From contig NZ_JACCFH010000001.1 of assembly GCF_013410775.1 (NCBI RefSeq), positions 3,286,001 through 3,350,000 on the forward strand: DNA of 64,000 bases. The letters run 5' to 3'. The notes below the pieces were generated by a model that worked only from the letters and a program-made list of their open reading frames with translations, did no database searches and was not told the DNA's origin. The translations under genes and the position numbers were made by a program. Of the stretch, positions 7,773 through 17,914 are shown in pieces; the stretch's first letter is position 1; the number at the start of each line of letters is the position of its first letter. Source of the DNA: Sphaerotilus montanus. GTDB taxonomy: Bacteria; Pseudomonadota; Gammaproteobacteria; Burkholderiales; Burkholderiaceae_C.

Positions 7773-10031
7773 TCACCGCCCGCGTGGTGACCACCGCGCC
7801 AGCAGCAAGGCGTTGCTGATCACGCTGACACTGCTGGCGGCCATCGCGGCACCTGCCACCACCGGGCTCAGCAGGCCGAATGCCGCCAGCGGAATGCCCA
7901 CCACGTTGTAGGCAAACGCCCAGAACAGGTTCTGGCGGATCTTGGCCGTCGTGCGGCGCGAAATGTCGATGGCTTCCGCCACCGCACGGGGGTCACCACG
8001 CATCAGCGTGATGCCGGCTGCGTGCATGGCCACGTCGGTGCCCGTGCCGTCGCTGTGCGTGATGGCCATGCCGACATCGGCCGCGGCCAGCGCCGGAGCG
8101 TCGTTCAGGCCGTCGCCTACCATCGCCACCCGGGTGCCATCGGCCCGCAAGGCGGCGATGACGCCGGCCTTGTCGCCCGGCAGCACCTCGGCGCGCACTT
8201 CGTCGATGCCGAGTTCCCGGCCCACGGCGCCTGCCGCATCGCGGTTGTCGCCGCTGACCAGCAGCGTGCGCACGCCCAGCGCGTGCAACTGCGCGATCGC
8301 TTCGCGGGCGCCGGGCTTGACCGTGTCACCGAAGGCCAGCAGCCCGAGCAGCATGGGCTGACCGGTGGCGCTGTCCGCGGGAACCTGTGCCAGCCAGGCC
8401 AGGGTCTGACCTTGTGACTGCCACTGGTCGGCCGTGCCCTGTAGCGGTGCGACCGGCACACCCAGTTCATCCATCCAGCGCCGGCTGCCCAGCCGCAGCG
8501 CACGGCTCTGCACCATGCCCATCACGCCGCGGCCAGCCTGCGCGGACATCTGCTCGGCGGTCGCGATGGTCCGGCCGGCAGCCGCTGCAACGACGGCGCG
8601 GGCCAGGGGATGCTCGCTGCCCGACTGCAGTGCCGCCGCCCAGGCGAGCACGTCCTCGTCCGACTGGCCCGGCGCCGCCACATGGCCGACCAGCGCCGGC
8701 TTGCCGGCCGTGAGCGTGCCGGTCTTGTCGAAGGCGACGATGCGCACGGCGTGGGCGAGTTCGAGCGCCTGCGCGTCCTTGATGAGGATGCCGTGGCGCG
8801 CCGCCGCGCCGGTGCCGACCATGATCGCCGCCGGCGTGGCCAGCCCCAGCGCGCACGGACAGGCAATCACCAGCACCGCCACTGCCCGCAGCACGGCCAT
8901 CGTCCAGTCGCCGCTTGTCAGGCCCCAGCCCAGCAGCGTGATGACGGCGATCACGACTACCGCCGGCACGAATACCGCGCTCACCTGGTCGACCAGCCGC
9001 TGGATCGGCGCCTTCTTCGCCTGCGCCGACTCGACCAGCCGCACGATGCGCGACAGCGTGGTCTCGGCGCCGATGGCCAGCGTGCGCACGACCAGCCGGC
9101 CTTCGCCATTGACGGCGCCACCCGTCACGCGCTGCCCGGGTTCGCGGGCCACCGGCAGGCTCTCGCCGGTCAGCAGCGATTCATCGACATGGCTCGCGCC
9201 TTCGAGCACCTCGCCGTCGACCGGGATGCGCTCGCCGGGCCGCACCACCACCCGGTCGCCGACCCGCAGCCGGCCGAGCGGCCGGTCGGCTTCGGTGCCG
9301 TCGGGGCCGATCACGTGGGCCGACGCCGGCGTCAGCGCCTGCAGCGCGCGGATGGCGTCCACCGTGCGGTGCTTGGCGCGCGACTCCAGCCACTTGCCCA
9401 GCATCACCAGCGTGACGACCACGGCGGCACTCTCGAAGTACAGGTGCGGCATCCCGGAGGTGTCGCTCAGCAGCAGCCACACCGACAGCGCATAGGCCGC
9501 GCTCGTGCCCAGCGCGACCAGCAGGTCCATGTTGCCGCTGCCACTGCGCAGCGCGGCCCAGCCGGCGCGGTAGAAGCGCGCGCCGAGCCAGAACTGCACG
9601 GGCGTGGCCAGCACCCATTGCAGCCAGCCCGGCAGCATCCAGTGCCCGCCGAAGAGTTCCGCCAGCATCGGCAGCACCAGCGGCGCCGACAGCAGCGCCG
9701 CGATCGCCACGCGGCGGCCTTCACCCAGCCAGGGCTCGGCGACGACGGGGGGCGGCGCACCCTCCGCGACCTCGTCCGGCACGCTGAAGCCCGTGCGCTT
9801 CACGGCCGCCTGCAGTGCCTCGCGGGTGGCGGTGTCGGCGCGGGCCACGACGTGGGCCTGCTCGATCGCCAGATTCACCTCCGCCTCGACCACGCCCGGC
9901 ACCTTCTTCAGTGCCTTCTCGACCCGCGCCACGCACGAGGCGCAGGTCATGCCGTCGATGGGCAAGGTCCATTCGCACAGGGCGGGATCGGCGGGATGGG
10001 CCGGGTCGGCGGTGGTGACGGAGGTGTCCAT
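7773..10031 (-). CDS. copA: Copper-exporting P1B-type ATPase CopA
   Basis: This 752-residue P-type ATPase carries one N-terminal heavy-metal-associated domain with GMTCASC at 27-33. Eight membrane helices include [13 protein letters not shown] in helix 6. The DKTGT phosphorylation site and the [16 protein letters not shown] hinge motif are present. The C-terminal helices carry FAYNVVG and MAASSVS, the YN/MxxSS pair that marks Cu(I) transporters (P1B-1). It should export copper from cytoplasm to periplasm. The start at 10031 gives the usual short lead before the metal-binding domain; the longer open frame upstream runs into the promoter region and the antisense of the next gene. It is divergent from the substrate-binding protein at 10153. 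CcoI/FixI-type assembly ATPases are an alternative, but no ccoN genes are nearby. Confidence 0.92.
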   Translation of the reverse strand: MDTSVTTADPAHPADPALCEWTLPIDGMTCASCVARVEKALKKVPGVVEAEVNLAIEQAHVVARADTATREALQAAVKRTGFSVPDEVAEGAPPPVVAEPWLGEGRRVAIAALLSAPLVLPMLAELFGGHWMLPGWLQWVLATPVQFWLGARFYRAGWAALRSGSGNMDLLVALGTSAAYALSVWLLLSDTSGMPHLYFESAAVVVTLVMLGKWLESRAKHRTVDAIRALQALTPASAHVIGPDGTEADRPLGRLRVGDRVVVRPGERIPVDGEVLEGASHVDESLLTGESLPVAREPGQRVTGGAVNGEGRLVVRTLAIGAETTLSRIVRLVESAQAKKAPIQRLVDQVSAVFVPAVVVIAVITLLGWGLTSGDWTMAVLRAVAVLVIACPCALGLATPAAIMVGTGAAARHGILIKDAQALELAHAVRIVAFDKTGTLTAGKPALVGHVAAPGQSDEDVLAWAAALQSGSEHPLARAVVAAAAGRTIATAEQMSAQAGRGVMGMVQSRALRLGSRRWMDELGVPVAPLQGTADQWQSQGQTLAWLAQVPADSATGQPMLLGLLAFGDTVKPGAREAIAQLHALGVRTLLVSGDNRDAAGAVGRELGIDEVRAEVLPGDKAGVIAALRADGTRVAMVGDGLNDAPALAAADVGMAITHSDGTGTDVAMHAAGITLMRGDPRAVAEAIDISRRTTAKIRQNLFWAFAYNVVGIPLAAFGLLSPVVAGAAMAASSVSVISNALLLARWSPRGR

Positions 10032-10061
10032 GGCGGGACTGTGCCCGTATTCCCTCGCCCC

Positions 10062-10081
10062 GTCTTGATGCCAGTCAAGAC
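10062..10081. promoter_or_regulatory. Inverted repeat between copA and the divergent substrate-binding gene
   Basis: GTCTTGA-N6-TCAAGAC is a perfect 7-base inverted repeat. It lies about 31-50 bases before the copA start codon and 72-91 bases before the substrate-binding protein start. Such a site between divergent genes is a likely operator. A copper-responsive MerR-family (CueR-like) regulator is a guess from the neighbour; spacing to -10/-35 elements could not be fixed by eye. Confidence 0.45.
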
Positions 10082-10152
10082 CGCCTGTGCGGGAACATTG
10101 CACGGACGATCCGCCTACACTGCCCCCATCGCTGTTTGAAGGAGCCTGCCCC

Positions 10153-11748
10153 ATGTCCACCGTCCGTTCGCTGTTGCCCACCGTCGCTGCTGCCGTGCTG
10201 GCCGCCGCGCTGGGCTTGCCTGCCTCGGCCCAGACGCTGCGCTGGGCGACCCAGGGTGATCCGCAGACCATGGACCCGCACTCGCAGAACGAGTCGCTGA
10301 CCAACCAGATGAACGCCCAGGTCCACGAGACCCTGGTCGGCCGCGACAAGCAGCTCGGCATCGTTCCGCAGCTCGCCACCGAGTGGCAGCAGACCGGGCC
10401 GCTGACGTGGCGCTTCAAGCTGCGGCCGAACGTGAAGTTCCACGACGGCTCGCCCTTCACCGCGGACGATGTGGTCTTCTCCATCCTGCGCGCCCGCGAG
10501 CCCAGTTCCAACCTGATCGCCTACGCCAACCAGGTCGGCGAGCCGCGCAAGATCGATGCACTGACGGTGGAGTTCCGCCTCGCCGAGCCGAACCCGGTCT
10601 TCCTGCAGCACATGAACACGCTCTTCATCATGAGCAAGGCCTGGGCCGAGAAGCACCGGGTCACCAAGCCACAGGACTTCAAGAACAAGGAAGAAAGCTT
10701 CGCGGCGATGAATGCCAACGGCACCGGCCCCTTCGTCCTTGTCAGCCGCCAGCCCGACATCAAGACCACCTACAAGCGCAACCCGGCGTGGTGGGGCAAG
10801 TTCGAGGGCAATCTGCAGGAGGTCGTCTACACCCCGATCAAGAGCGACGCGACCCGGCTCGCCGCGCTGGTCTCGGGCGAGGTGGACTTCGTGCTGGACC
10901 CGGCGCCCCGCGATGTGGCGCGTCTGAAGAGCACGGCCGGCGTCAAGGTGGTCGAGGGCGTGGAGAACCGCGTGCTCTTCATCGGCATGGACCAGGCGCG
11001 CGACAAGCTGCTCTACGGCCAGGTGCCGGGTGATACCAATCCGTTCAAGGACGTGCGCGTGCGCCGCGCGCTCTACCAGGCGATCGACATCGAGGCGATC
11101 AAGACCAAGCTGATGAACGGGCAGGCGATCCCGACCGGCGCCGTGGTGCCGAGCCCGCTGGGCAGCCTGAACGATCCGGAGATCGAGCGCCGCCTGCCGT
11201 TCGACCTGGCCGCTGCCCGCAAGCTGATGGCGGATGCGGGCTACGCCGACGGCTTCGAGGTCGGCATGGACTGCCCGAACAACCGCTACGTCAACGATGA
11301 AGAACTCTGCGTCGCGCTGGCGGGCATGTGGTCGCAGCTCAAGGTCAAGGTGCGGGTCAACGCCATGCCGCGCGCGACCTATTTCCCCAAGCTGCAGAAG
11401 CTGGACACGAGCCTCTACCTGCTCGGCTGGGGCGGCTCGATCACCGACCCTGAAACCACCTTCACCCCGATCTACCGCCGCCGCGCCGACAAGGGCGTGG
11501 GCGACTGGAACTTCGGCAACGTGAAGAACGACAAGCTTGACGCGCTGGCCGCGGCCTCCAGCAAGGAAGCCGATGTGGGCAAGCGCCAGGCCCTGATCCG
11601 GCAGGTCTTCGCCGAGCACAACGCGCAGGTCCACCACATCCCGCTGCACCGCCAGTTCGTGCCCTGGGCGGCGCGGCAGAACGTGACCGTGGTGCACCGC
11701 GCGGACAACTGGCTGGAATGGCAGTGGGTGAGCGTGGCACCGCGCTGA
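10153..11748 (+). CDS. Family 5 (oligopeptide/dipeptide type) ABC substrate-binding protein
   Basis: The 531-residue product starts with a clear signal peptide (about residues 1-26, ending ALGLPASAQ) and matches the SBP family 5 layout. Features are [20 protein letters not shown] after the signal, [33 protein letters not shown], and [17 protein letters not shown] near the C-terminus. Such proteins bind peptides, nickel or other ligands in the periplasm and deliver them to an ABC permease. The start at 10153 follows an AAGGAG-like ribosome-binding site; an earlier in-frame methionine lacks one. No permease or ATPase gene is adjacent, so it is an orphan binding protein here. A rho-independent terminator follows. 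The ligand cannot be predicted. Confidence 0.9.
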   Translation: MSTVRSLLPTVAAAVLAAALGLPASAQTLRWATQGDPQTMDPHSQNESLTNQMNAQVHETLVGRDKQLGIVPQLATEWQQTGPLTWRFKLRPNVKFHDGSPFTADDVVFSILRAREPSSNLIAYANQVGEPRKIDALTVEFRLAEPNPVFLQHMNTLFIMSKAWAEKHRVTKPQDFKNKEESFAAMNANGTGPFVLVSRQPDIKTTYKRNPAWWGKFEGNLQEVVYTPIKSDATRLAALVSGEVDFVLDPAPRDVARLKSTAGVKVVEGVENRVLFIGMDQARDKLLYGQVPGDTNPFKDVRVRRALYQAIDIEAIKTKLMNGQAIPTGAVVPSPLGSLNDPEIERRLPFDLAAARKLMADAGYADGFEVGMDCPNNRYVNDEELCVALAGMWSQLKVKVRVNAMPRATYFPKLQKLDTSLYLLGWGGSITDPETTFTPIYRRRADKGVGDWNFGNVKNDKLDALAAASSKEADVGKRQALIRQVFAEHNAQVHHIPLHRQFVPWAARQNVTVVHRADNWLEWQWVSVAPR

Positions 11749-11787
11749 TGCAGCGGGGAGGGCGCTGAACGCGCCCAAGATCGGATC

Positions 11788-11811
11788 AAGGCGGCCTCTG
11801 GCCGCCTTTTT
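11788..11811 (+). terminator. Rho-independent terminator after the substrate-binding gene
   Basis: A 9-base-pair GC-rich stem (AAGGCGGCC-tct-GGCCGCCTT) is followed by a short T run, 40 bases after the stop codon at 11748. It separates the transport gene from the flagellar operon. Confidence 0.8.
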
Positions 11812-11964
11812 CCTGCTTGACGCGTCCAGGGTTGTGGGTGGGGGCTGCCTGGGGGGAATACGCCGAGAAAGGGCGCGCTTATCGGTCTCCAGTTCCGGAC
11901 CTCGGGCGGAAGAATGGCGGCGAACCCCTTCCTCCGACGCCCCCTTTCCAGAGTCCTCCTTCCG

Positions 11965-13152
11965 ATGTCCGGCGACAGTTCCCAAGACAAGCAACTACCC
12001 GCCACCGAGCAGCGCCTGAAGAAGGCGCGTGCCGAAGGCCAGGTGGTGCGCTCGCGGGACCTCGGGCATTTCGTGGTGGTGGCGGCCTGCCTGGGCGTGA
12101 TCTCGTCGGTGGCGCCTTCGGTCACGCAGCGCCTGCGCGACCTGCTGGCCGCGGCCTTGCGCTTCGACGCGGCGACGGTGGCCAGCCCGGCCTTCATGGC
12201 CGAGCGGCTGTCCTCGGTGGTGCCCGATCTGCTGCTGCTCAGCCTGTTCCTGGGCAGCGTGGTCTGTGTCGTGTCGGTGGTCGCTTCCATGGTGTCGGGT
12301 GGCTGGGTGTTCACGATGAAGGTGATGGCGCCGAACTTCGGCAAGCTCAACCCGCTCACGGGCCTGGTCAATCTGTTCTCCAAGGACAAGCTGAGCGACA
12401 CGCTCAAGTCCTGCGTGCTGGCGCTGCTGCTGGCGGTGGTGGGGGCGCTGTGGATGTGGGGGCACCGGGATGATTTCGTGCGCAGCCAGTCGGTCGAGCT
12501 GAGCGCGGCGTTCAACGAGGCGGGCAGCCAGATCCTGTCCGGCCTGTGGCAGCTGGTGCTGGTGCTGGCGCTGTTCGCGGTGATCGACCTGCCGCTGCAG
12601 CGCTTCCTGCACGCCTCGAAGCTCAAGATGAGCCACCAGGACGTCAAGGACGAACACAAGCAGCAGGAGGGCAACCCGGAGATCAAGGGCCGCCTGCGCC
12701 AGCGCATGCGCGAGGCCTCGCGCCGCCGGATGATGGCCGCGGTGCCGACGGCCGACCTGGTCGTGATGAACCCGACCCACTATGCCGTGGCCATCCAGTA
12801 CAGCGAGGACGGCGGCGGCGCGCCCAAGGTCGTCGCCAAGGGCACGGACCAGGTGGCGATGAAGATCCGCGAACTGGCGACCGCCTCGCGGGTGCCGGTG
12901 CTGGAAGCGCCGCCGCTGGCCCGTGCGCTCTACGCCACGACCGAACTGGACCGCGAGATCCCCGTGGCGCTCTACAGCGCCGTGGCGCAGGTGCTGGCCC
13001 ACGTGTTCCGCCTGCGCGAGGCGATGGCCGGCCGTGCCCCCTACCCGAATTCGCTGGATCTGGTCCCCGTGCCGCCGGAGCTTGATCCGGCCGATCCCCG
13101 CCACAACCGGCATGTCGCCCGCAAGGGCGGCGCCTCCGCGCCCACGCCATGA
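11965..13152 (+). CDS. flhB: FlhB, flagellar type III export specificity switch
   Basis: FlhB is an inner-membrane component of the flagellar export gate that switches substrate class after hook completion. The 395-residue sequence has a charged N-terminus (TEQRLKKARAEGQVVRSRD), four membrane helices, and a cytoplasmic domain with the autocleavage motif NPTH. With the start at 11965 the cleavage asparagine is N269, the same number as in enterobacterial FlhB, which supports that start. An upstream in-frame ATG at 11914 would add 17 unusual residues. The stop overlaps the flhA start (ATGA). It is the first gene of the flhB-flhA-flhF-flhG-fliA run, without an obvious sigma-54 or sigma-28 promoter in the gap upstream. 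Confidence 0.93.
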   Translation: MSGDSSQDKQLPATEQRLKKARAEGQVVRSRDLGHFVVVAACLGVISSVAPSVTQRLRDLLAAALRFDAATVASPAFMAERLSSVVPDLLLLSLFLGSVVCVVSVVASMVSGGWVFTMKVMAPNFGKLNPLTGLVNLFSKDKLSDTLKSCVLALLLAVVGALWMWGHRDDFVRSQSVELSAAFNEAGSQILSGLWQLVLVLALFAVIDLPLQRFLHASKLKMSHQDVKDEHKQQEGNPEIKGRLRQRMREASRRRMMAAVPTADLVVMNPTHYAVAIQYSEDGGGAPKVVAKGTDQVAMKIRELATASRVPVLEAPPLARALYATTELDREIPVALYSAVAQVLAHVFRLREAMAGRAPYPNSLDLVPVPPELDPADPRHNRHVARKGGASAPTP

Positions 13153-15254
13153 ACGCCCAGCTCCAGAACCTGCAGCGCCTCTTCGGCGCCAATTCGGCCC
13201 TGATCCAGGGCATGGCCGCCCCGGTGATGATCATCATGGTCCTGGCCATGATGGTGCTGCCGCTGCCCACCTTCCTGCTGGACCTGCTGTTCACCTTCAA
13301 CATCGCCACGGCGCTGATGGTGATGGTGGTGGCCTCCTACATGGTGCGGCCGCTGGACTTCGCGGCCTTCCCGTCGGTGCTGCTGCTGACGACGCTGATG
13401 CGGCTGTCGCTGAACGTGGCGTCGAGCCGGGTCGTGCTGCTCGAAGGCCACACCGGCCCGGGGGCGGCCGGTGCGGTGATCGAGTCCTTCGGGCACTTCC
13501 TGATCGGCGGCAACTTCGCGGTCGGCTTCATCGTCTTCGCGATCCTGGTGGTCATCAACTTCGTCGTGGTGACCAAGGGGGCCGAGCGGATCGCCGAGGT
13601 CGGTGCGCGCTTCACGCTGGACGCCATGCCCGGCAAGCAGATGGCGATCGACGCCGACCTGAACGCCGGCCTGATCGACGAGAAGGAGGCCAAGCGCCGC
13701 CGCATCGAGGTCGGCAACGAGGCGGAGTTCTTCGGCTCGATGGACGGTGCGTCCAAGTTCGTGCGCGGCGACGCCATCGCCGGCATCCTGATCCTGGTCA
13801 TCAACATCATCGGCGGCTTCATCATCGGCGTGGCGCAGCACGATCTGACGGCATCGGCCGCGGCGAGCACCTACGTGCTGCTGGCGGTGGGCGACGCGCT
13901 GGTGGCGCAGATCCCCAGCCTGCTGATCTCGGTGGCGGCGGCCATGGTGGTGTCCCGCGTGGGCAAGGAGCAGGACGTCGGCACCCAGATCATCGGCCAG
14001 ATGTTCCGCACGCCGCAGGCCGTGGGCATGACGGCAGCGGTCATCGGCATGCTGGGCCTGGTGCCGGGCATGCCGCACCTGGTGTTCCTGTCGGTGGCGG
14101 GCGGGCTGGGCTATCTGGCCTACACCATGCGGGGCCGCGGTGCGGTGCTGGCGGCGGCCGAGGCGGCCAGTCTCGCGGATGCGGAGGCCCCGGCCAGCCG
14201 TGCGCTCGGCGACGAGGCCAGCTGGGACGACCTGCAGCCGGTCGACACGCTCGGCATGGAGGTCGGCTACCGCCTGATCGCGCTGGTGGACAAGGAGCGG
14301 GGCGGCGATCTGCTCAACCGCATCAAGGGCGTGCGCAAGAAGTTTGCGCAGGAGGTGGGGTTCCTGCCGCCTTCCGTGCACATCCGCGACAACCTCGAAC
14401 TCAAGCCCAGCATGTACCGCCTGACGCTGCGCGGGGCCGTCATGGGCGAGGGCGAGGCCTATCCGGGCATGTTCCTGGCCATCAATCCCGGCAATGTGCA
14501 GCTGGCCCTGCAGGGCCAGACCACCGTCGATCCGGCCTTCGGGTTGCCCGCGGTGTGGGTGGACGAGCGCCAGCGAGAAACCGCCCAAATGGCCGGGTAC
14601 ACCGTTGTTGATTCCTCGACCGTCGTGGCGACCCATCTTTCACACTTGATGCAACAACACGCGGCCCGTTTGCTGGGCCGCACCGAAACCCAGGCGCTGG
14701 TCGAGCACGTGACCAAGCTGGCACCCAAACTCATCGAAGACGTGATCCCCAAGATGATTGGCATCGTCCCTCTGCAGAAAATCCTCCAGTCGCTGCTGGA
14801 AGAAGGCGTGCACATCCGCGACATGCGCTCGATCGTCGAATCGCTGGCCGAACAGTCGGCCGCTGGCGTGACCGATCCGGTCGAGCTGTCCCGCCGTCTG
14901 CGGGTGGCCCTGGCGCCGGCCATCGTGCAGCAGATCTACGGCACGCAGCGCGAGCTGGACGTGATCGCGCTGGAGCCCGAGCTGGAGCGGCTGCTGACGC
15001 AGGCGCTGACTGCGGTGAACGGTCCCGTGCTCGATCCGAGCGTCGCCGACCAGCTCAGCCGCGGTGCCTTCGACGCGGCCCGTCGCCAGGAAGACCTCGG
15101 GCAGGCCGCCTGCCTGCTGGTCCCAGACCCCCTGCGCCCGTCCCTGTCCCGCCTGCTGCGCCGTGCCGCGCCACGCCTGAAGGTGCTGGCGCACAGCGAA
15201 ATACCTGACACCCACTCGATCCGCATCGGTTCGATCATCGGAGCACACTCATGA
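13149..15254 (+). CDS. flhA: FlhA, flagellar type III export gate protein
   Basis: FlhA forms the nonameric export gate of the flagellar secretion apparatus. The 701-residue length is typical. Eight membrane helices fill residues 1-330, including MRLSLNVASSRVVLLEGHTG and the conserved cytoplasmic FHIPEP-type loop region with DAMPGKQMAIDADLNAGLI. The large cytoplasmic domain (about 350-690) follows with RIKGVRKKFAQEVGFLPP and EDVIPKMIG. Both ends overlap neighbours by four bases (flhB and flhF), indicating coupled translation of the export and FlhF proteins. Confidence 0.96.
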   Translation: MNAQLQNLQRLFGANSALIQGMAAPVMIIMVLAMMVLPLPTFLLDLLFTFNIATALMVMVVASYMVRPLDFAAFPSVLLLTTLMRLSLNVASSRVVLLEGHTGPGAAGAVIESFGHFLIGGNFAVGFIVFAILVVINFVVVTKGAERIAEVGARFTLDAMPGKQMAIDADLNAGLIDEKEAKRRRIEVGNEAEFFGSMDGASKFVRGDAIAGILILVINIIGGFIIGVAQHDLTASAAASTYVLLAVGDALVAQIPSLLISVAAAMVVSRVGKEQDVGTQIIGQMFRTPQAVGMTAAVIGMLGLVPGMPHLVFLSVAGGLGYLAYTMRGRGAVLAAAEAASLADAEAPASRALGDEASWDDLQPVDTLGMEVGYRLIALVDKERGGDLLNRIKGVRKKFAQEVGFLPPSVHIRDNLELKPSMYRLTLRGAVMGEGEAYPGMFLAINPGNVQLALQGQTTVDPAFGLPAVWVDERQRETAQMAGYTVVDSSTVVATHLSHLMQQHAARLLGRTETQALVEHVTKLAPKLIEDVIPKMIGIVPLQKILQSLLEEGVHIRDMRSIVESLAEQSAAGVTDPVELSRRLRVALAPAIVQQIYGTQRELDVIALEPELERLLTQALTAVNGPVLDPSVADQLSRGAFDAARRQEDLGQAACLLVPDPLRPSLSRLLRRAAPRLKVLAHSEIPDTHSIRIGSIIGAHS

Positions 15255-17023
15255 ATGTGAAGCGCTTTTTCGGGCGCAACTCGCGCGAAGCGATGCAGAA
15301 AGTGCGTCAGACCTTCGGCGACAATGCGGTGATCCTGTCGACCAAGCCCAGCAGCGATGGGGTCGAAGTCGTGGCGATGCCCTCCGAAAGCATCGACGCC
15401 CTGGACCGGCACGATGCGCCTGCGGCCCCCGCAGCTCCTGCAGCTCCCCTGGCGCCTGCTCCCCAGGCCGCTGCCAGAACAGCGCCCCGTTCGATGGTCG
15501 CGCCCGCCGCACCGAAGGCGCCGGCCCCGGCACCCGCCCGTGCCGCTCCCGTGCCCGTGCCCGCAGCGCCAGAACCGTCGGCCACGCCGGTGCAGGAGGA
15601 CGTGGGCACGCTGGCCATGAGCACGCTGTCGTTCCAGGACTATGTCCGCGAGCGCATGCTCAAGAAGCGCAAGGCCGAGCTGAGTGCCCGTGACGGGACC
15701 AGTGCCCCCGAGCCCGAACCCGATTCCCGCACGCCAGCGGTCCGCCCCGAGGCCCGCAACGACCAGCGGCGTGCGCCACTGACCGGGCGTGCCGCTTCTG
15801 CGGCCGAGCCCACCTATGGCGACTGGTCGTTGCCACCCGACAGTGGCCGCACCGAAGCGTCTGCGCCAGTTGCCGCGGCCGCGGACGAAGCGTCGATCCG
15901 TCCGTTCCTGCTGAATCCCTCGGCGCCGGCCAAGGCGACCCTGCCGACCGCCAGCCGGGCGACTGCGGTCGAGAGCCCGGCTGCGCGTGCGGCCCCGGCA
16001 GCGCCAGCGGACGACGGCTTCGATGACGAGCCCGACCTCACCTCGTCCCCCTCGGCGGATGCGGACATGCTGGCCGAGATCCGCTCGATGAAGAGCCTGA
16101 TCGAGGAGCGTTTCACCATGATGGCGTTCATGGACCGGCTGCAGAAGAGTCCGCGCCAGGTCCAGCTGAGCACCCGCCTGCTGGAGTGCGGCTTCTCGCC
16201 AGCGCTGGTGCGCGAAATCGTCGATGGCATGCCGGCGGAAGAAGGCGACGAGCTGGGCGCTGTCACCGACGTGCTGCAGCGCAACCTGCTCACCAGCGAG
16301 GACGAGGCCGATCTGGAAGACGAGGGCGGCGTCTACGCGCTGATCGGATCGACCGGGGTCGGCAAGACCACCTCCACCGCCAAGCTCGCCACGGCCTTTG
16401 CCACCCGCCACGGCCCGTCGCAGCTGGGTCTGATCACGCTGGATGCCTACCGCGTCGGCGCCCACGAGCAGCTGCGTGCCTATGGCCGCATCCTCGGCGT
16501 GCCGGTCCACACGGCACACGACCGCGCGGCGATGGAGGACCTGCTCGACCTGCTCTCCGGCAAGAAGATGGTGCTCATCGACACCGCGGGCCTGGCCCAG
16601 CGCGATGCCCGCACCCGTGACCTGCTGGACATGCTGACCCACCGCAGCATCAACCGTGTGCTGGTGGTCAACGCCGCACAGCAGGCCGAGACGATCGAGG
16701 ACGTGATCACCGCCTACAAGGCGAGCCAGGCCAAGGGCATCATCCTGTCGAAGCTCGACGAGGCGGTGAAGCTCGGACCGGCACTGGACGCCATGATCCG
16801 CCACCGGCTCAAGGTGCTGGCCGTCTCCACCGGTCAGCGCGTGCCGGAAGACTGGCACCACCTGAACAGCCAGACGCTGGTCCAGCGCGCCCTGCGCGGC
16901 AGCGCTTCCCAGGCCTGGCGCATGAGCCCCGGCGACGTGAGCATGACCTTCGCGCGCTCCGGCACGGCGACGGGCACGGTGCTGCGTCGCAGTGGCTACA
17001 CCTCGCGAGAACTGGGCGCATGA
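15251..17023 (+). CDS. flhF: FlhF, SRP-type GTPase directing flagellar placement
   Basis: FlhF is a signal-recognition-particle family GTPase that recruits flagellar basal-body parts to the pole. The 590-residue protein has a short N-terminal FGDNAVILSTK segment, a long Ala/Pro-rich low-complexity linker (about residues 57-280), and a four-helix N domain. The G domain begins with GSTGVGKTT at 366-374; LDAYRVGAHEQL, IDTAGLAQRD and SKLDEAVKLG follow. All GTP-binding motifs look intact, in contrast to the following FlhG homologue. It overlaps flhA upstream and the flhG-like gene downstream by four bases each. The long linker makes it larger than many FlhF proteins. Confidence 0.93.
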   Translation: MNVKRFFGRNSREAMQKVRQTFGDNAVILSTKPSSDGVEVVAMPSESIDALDRHDAPAAPAAPAAPLAPAPQAAARTAPRSMVAPAAPKAPAPAPARAAPVPVPAAPEPSATPVQEDVGTLAMSTLSFQDYVRERMLKKRKAELSARDGTSAPEPEPDSRTPAVRPEARNDQRRAPLTGRAASAAEPTYGDWSLPPDSGRTEASAPVAAAADEASIRPFLLNPSAPAKATLPTASRATAVESPAARAAPAAPADDGFDDEPDLTSSPSADADMLAEIRSMKSLIEERFTMMAFMDRLQKSPRQVQLSTRLLECGFSPALVREIVDGMPAEEGDELGAVTDVLQRNLLTSEDEADLEDEGGVYALIGSTGVGKTTSTAKLATAFATRHGPSQLGLITLDAYRVGAHEQLRAYGRILGVPVHTAHDRAAMEDLLDLLSGKKMVLIDTAGLAQRDARTRDLLDMLTHRSINRVLVVNAAQQAETIEDVITAYKASQAKGIILSKLDEAVKLGPALDAMIRHRLKVLAVSTGQRVPEDWHHLNSQTLVQRALRGSASQAWRMSPGDVSMTFARSGTATGTVLRRSGYTSRELGA

Positions 17024-17895
17024 GCCCGGACCGGCCGACGGAGTCGCTGATGGCATTTCCTTCTGATGGACGTCGTGCTCAACCTGGTGACCAGGCCGAT
17101 GGACTGCGTCGCCTGTTCTCGACCCGGACCGTGCGCTTCATTCCCGTGGTGTCGAATCCGTTCGTCGCGCACGAGGGGGTGCTGATCCGCCAGATCTGTG
17201 CTGCGCTGGATCAGCTCGGTCTCTACACGCTGGTGGTCGATGTCTGCGACCCCCGCCCCGGTGTCCGTGACACCCTGCGACAGAAGGCTGATCTGCCCGA
17301 CCAGGGCCTGGATCTGTCCGACCGCCTCCAGGTGCTGACCGACCGCACCGCGAGTCTGACGGCCCGCGGACTGCCCGCACGCTGGAGCGATGCCAGCGGC
17401 TCCACCCAGGCCTTCCTGCAGGCGCTGATCGATGCGGCACCACTGTCCCAGGCGGTGGTCGTGCACGGTTCTGCGAGCGAGCTGGCCCGGATGTTCGGGC
17501 GCGGCGAGCTGCAGCTGAGCCGGCCACGGCCCATCGTCATCTGCGACGAGCAGCCCGATTCGATGACACATGCCTATGCCGCCCTGAAAGTGCTGTCCCA
17601 GCGCGTGGACTGGCTGTCGCACGACCTGCTGGTGAGTGCGGCGACTGGCTCGGCCGGCATCCGGCTGGTCAAGGACCGGCTGGCCCAGTGTGCGGCGCTG
17701 TTCTTCGGCGGGGTCCGCCACGATTCGGTCGACATCGATCCGCGTACCGTGGCACTGCCGGCGATGGCCCCGGCCTCGCTCATGGCCTTCATGGAGGCCT
17801 CCATGGGCGCAGCGGCGGCGTTTGTCCTGCCCGAGATGGGGCGCCGTGGACCGGCGCTGGTGACGTCGTCACCCCTTTTGCAGCCGATGGTCTGA
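17020..17895 (+). CDS. flhG: FlhG/FleN-like protein that lacks the P-loop
   Basis: Position after flhF and before fliA marks this as the FlhG (FleN) slot, normally a MinD-like ATPase that limits flagellar number. The 291-residue sequence keeps a MinD-like opening (RFIPVVSNPF, then helix LIRQICAALDQLGL, then strand TLVVDVCDPRPG). The deviant Walker A KGGxGKT is replaced by SNPFVAHEGV at about 45-54, with no lysine or threonine to bind nucleotide. It is therefore probably unable to hydrolyse ATP in the usual way. The ATG at 17020 overlaps the flhF stop; a second methionine ten codons later is also possible. fliA begins 19 bases downstream. Homology to FlhG rests on gene order and fold-like pattern, not on strong motif identity. 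Confidence 0.7.
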   Translation: MSPDRPTESLMAFPSDGRRAQPGDQADGLRRLFSTRTVRFIPVVSNPFVAHEGVLIRQICAALDQLGLYTLVVDVCDPRPGVRDTLRQKADLPDQGLDLSDRLQVLTDRTASLTARGLPARWSDASGSTQAFLQALIDAAPLSQAVVVHGSASELARMFGRGELQLSRPRPIVICDEQPDSMTHAYAALKVLSQRVDWLSHDLLVSAATGSAGIRLVKDRLAQCAALFFGGVRHDSVDIDPRTVALPAMAPASLMAFMEASMGAAAAFVLPEMGRRGPALVTSSPLLQPMV

Positions 17896-17914
17896 ACCGA
17901 TCCGGAGCCACCTG

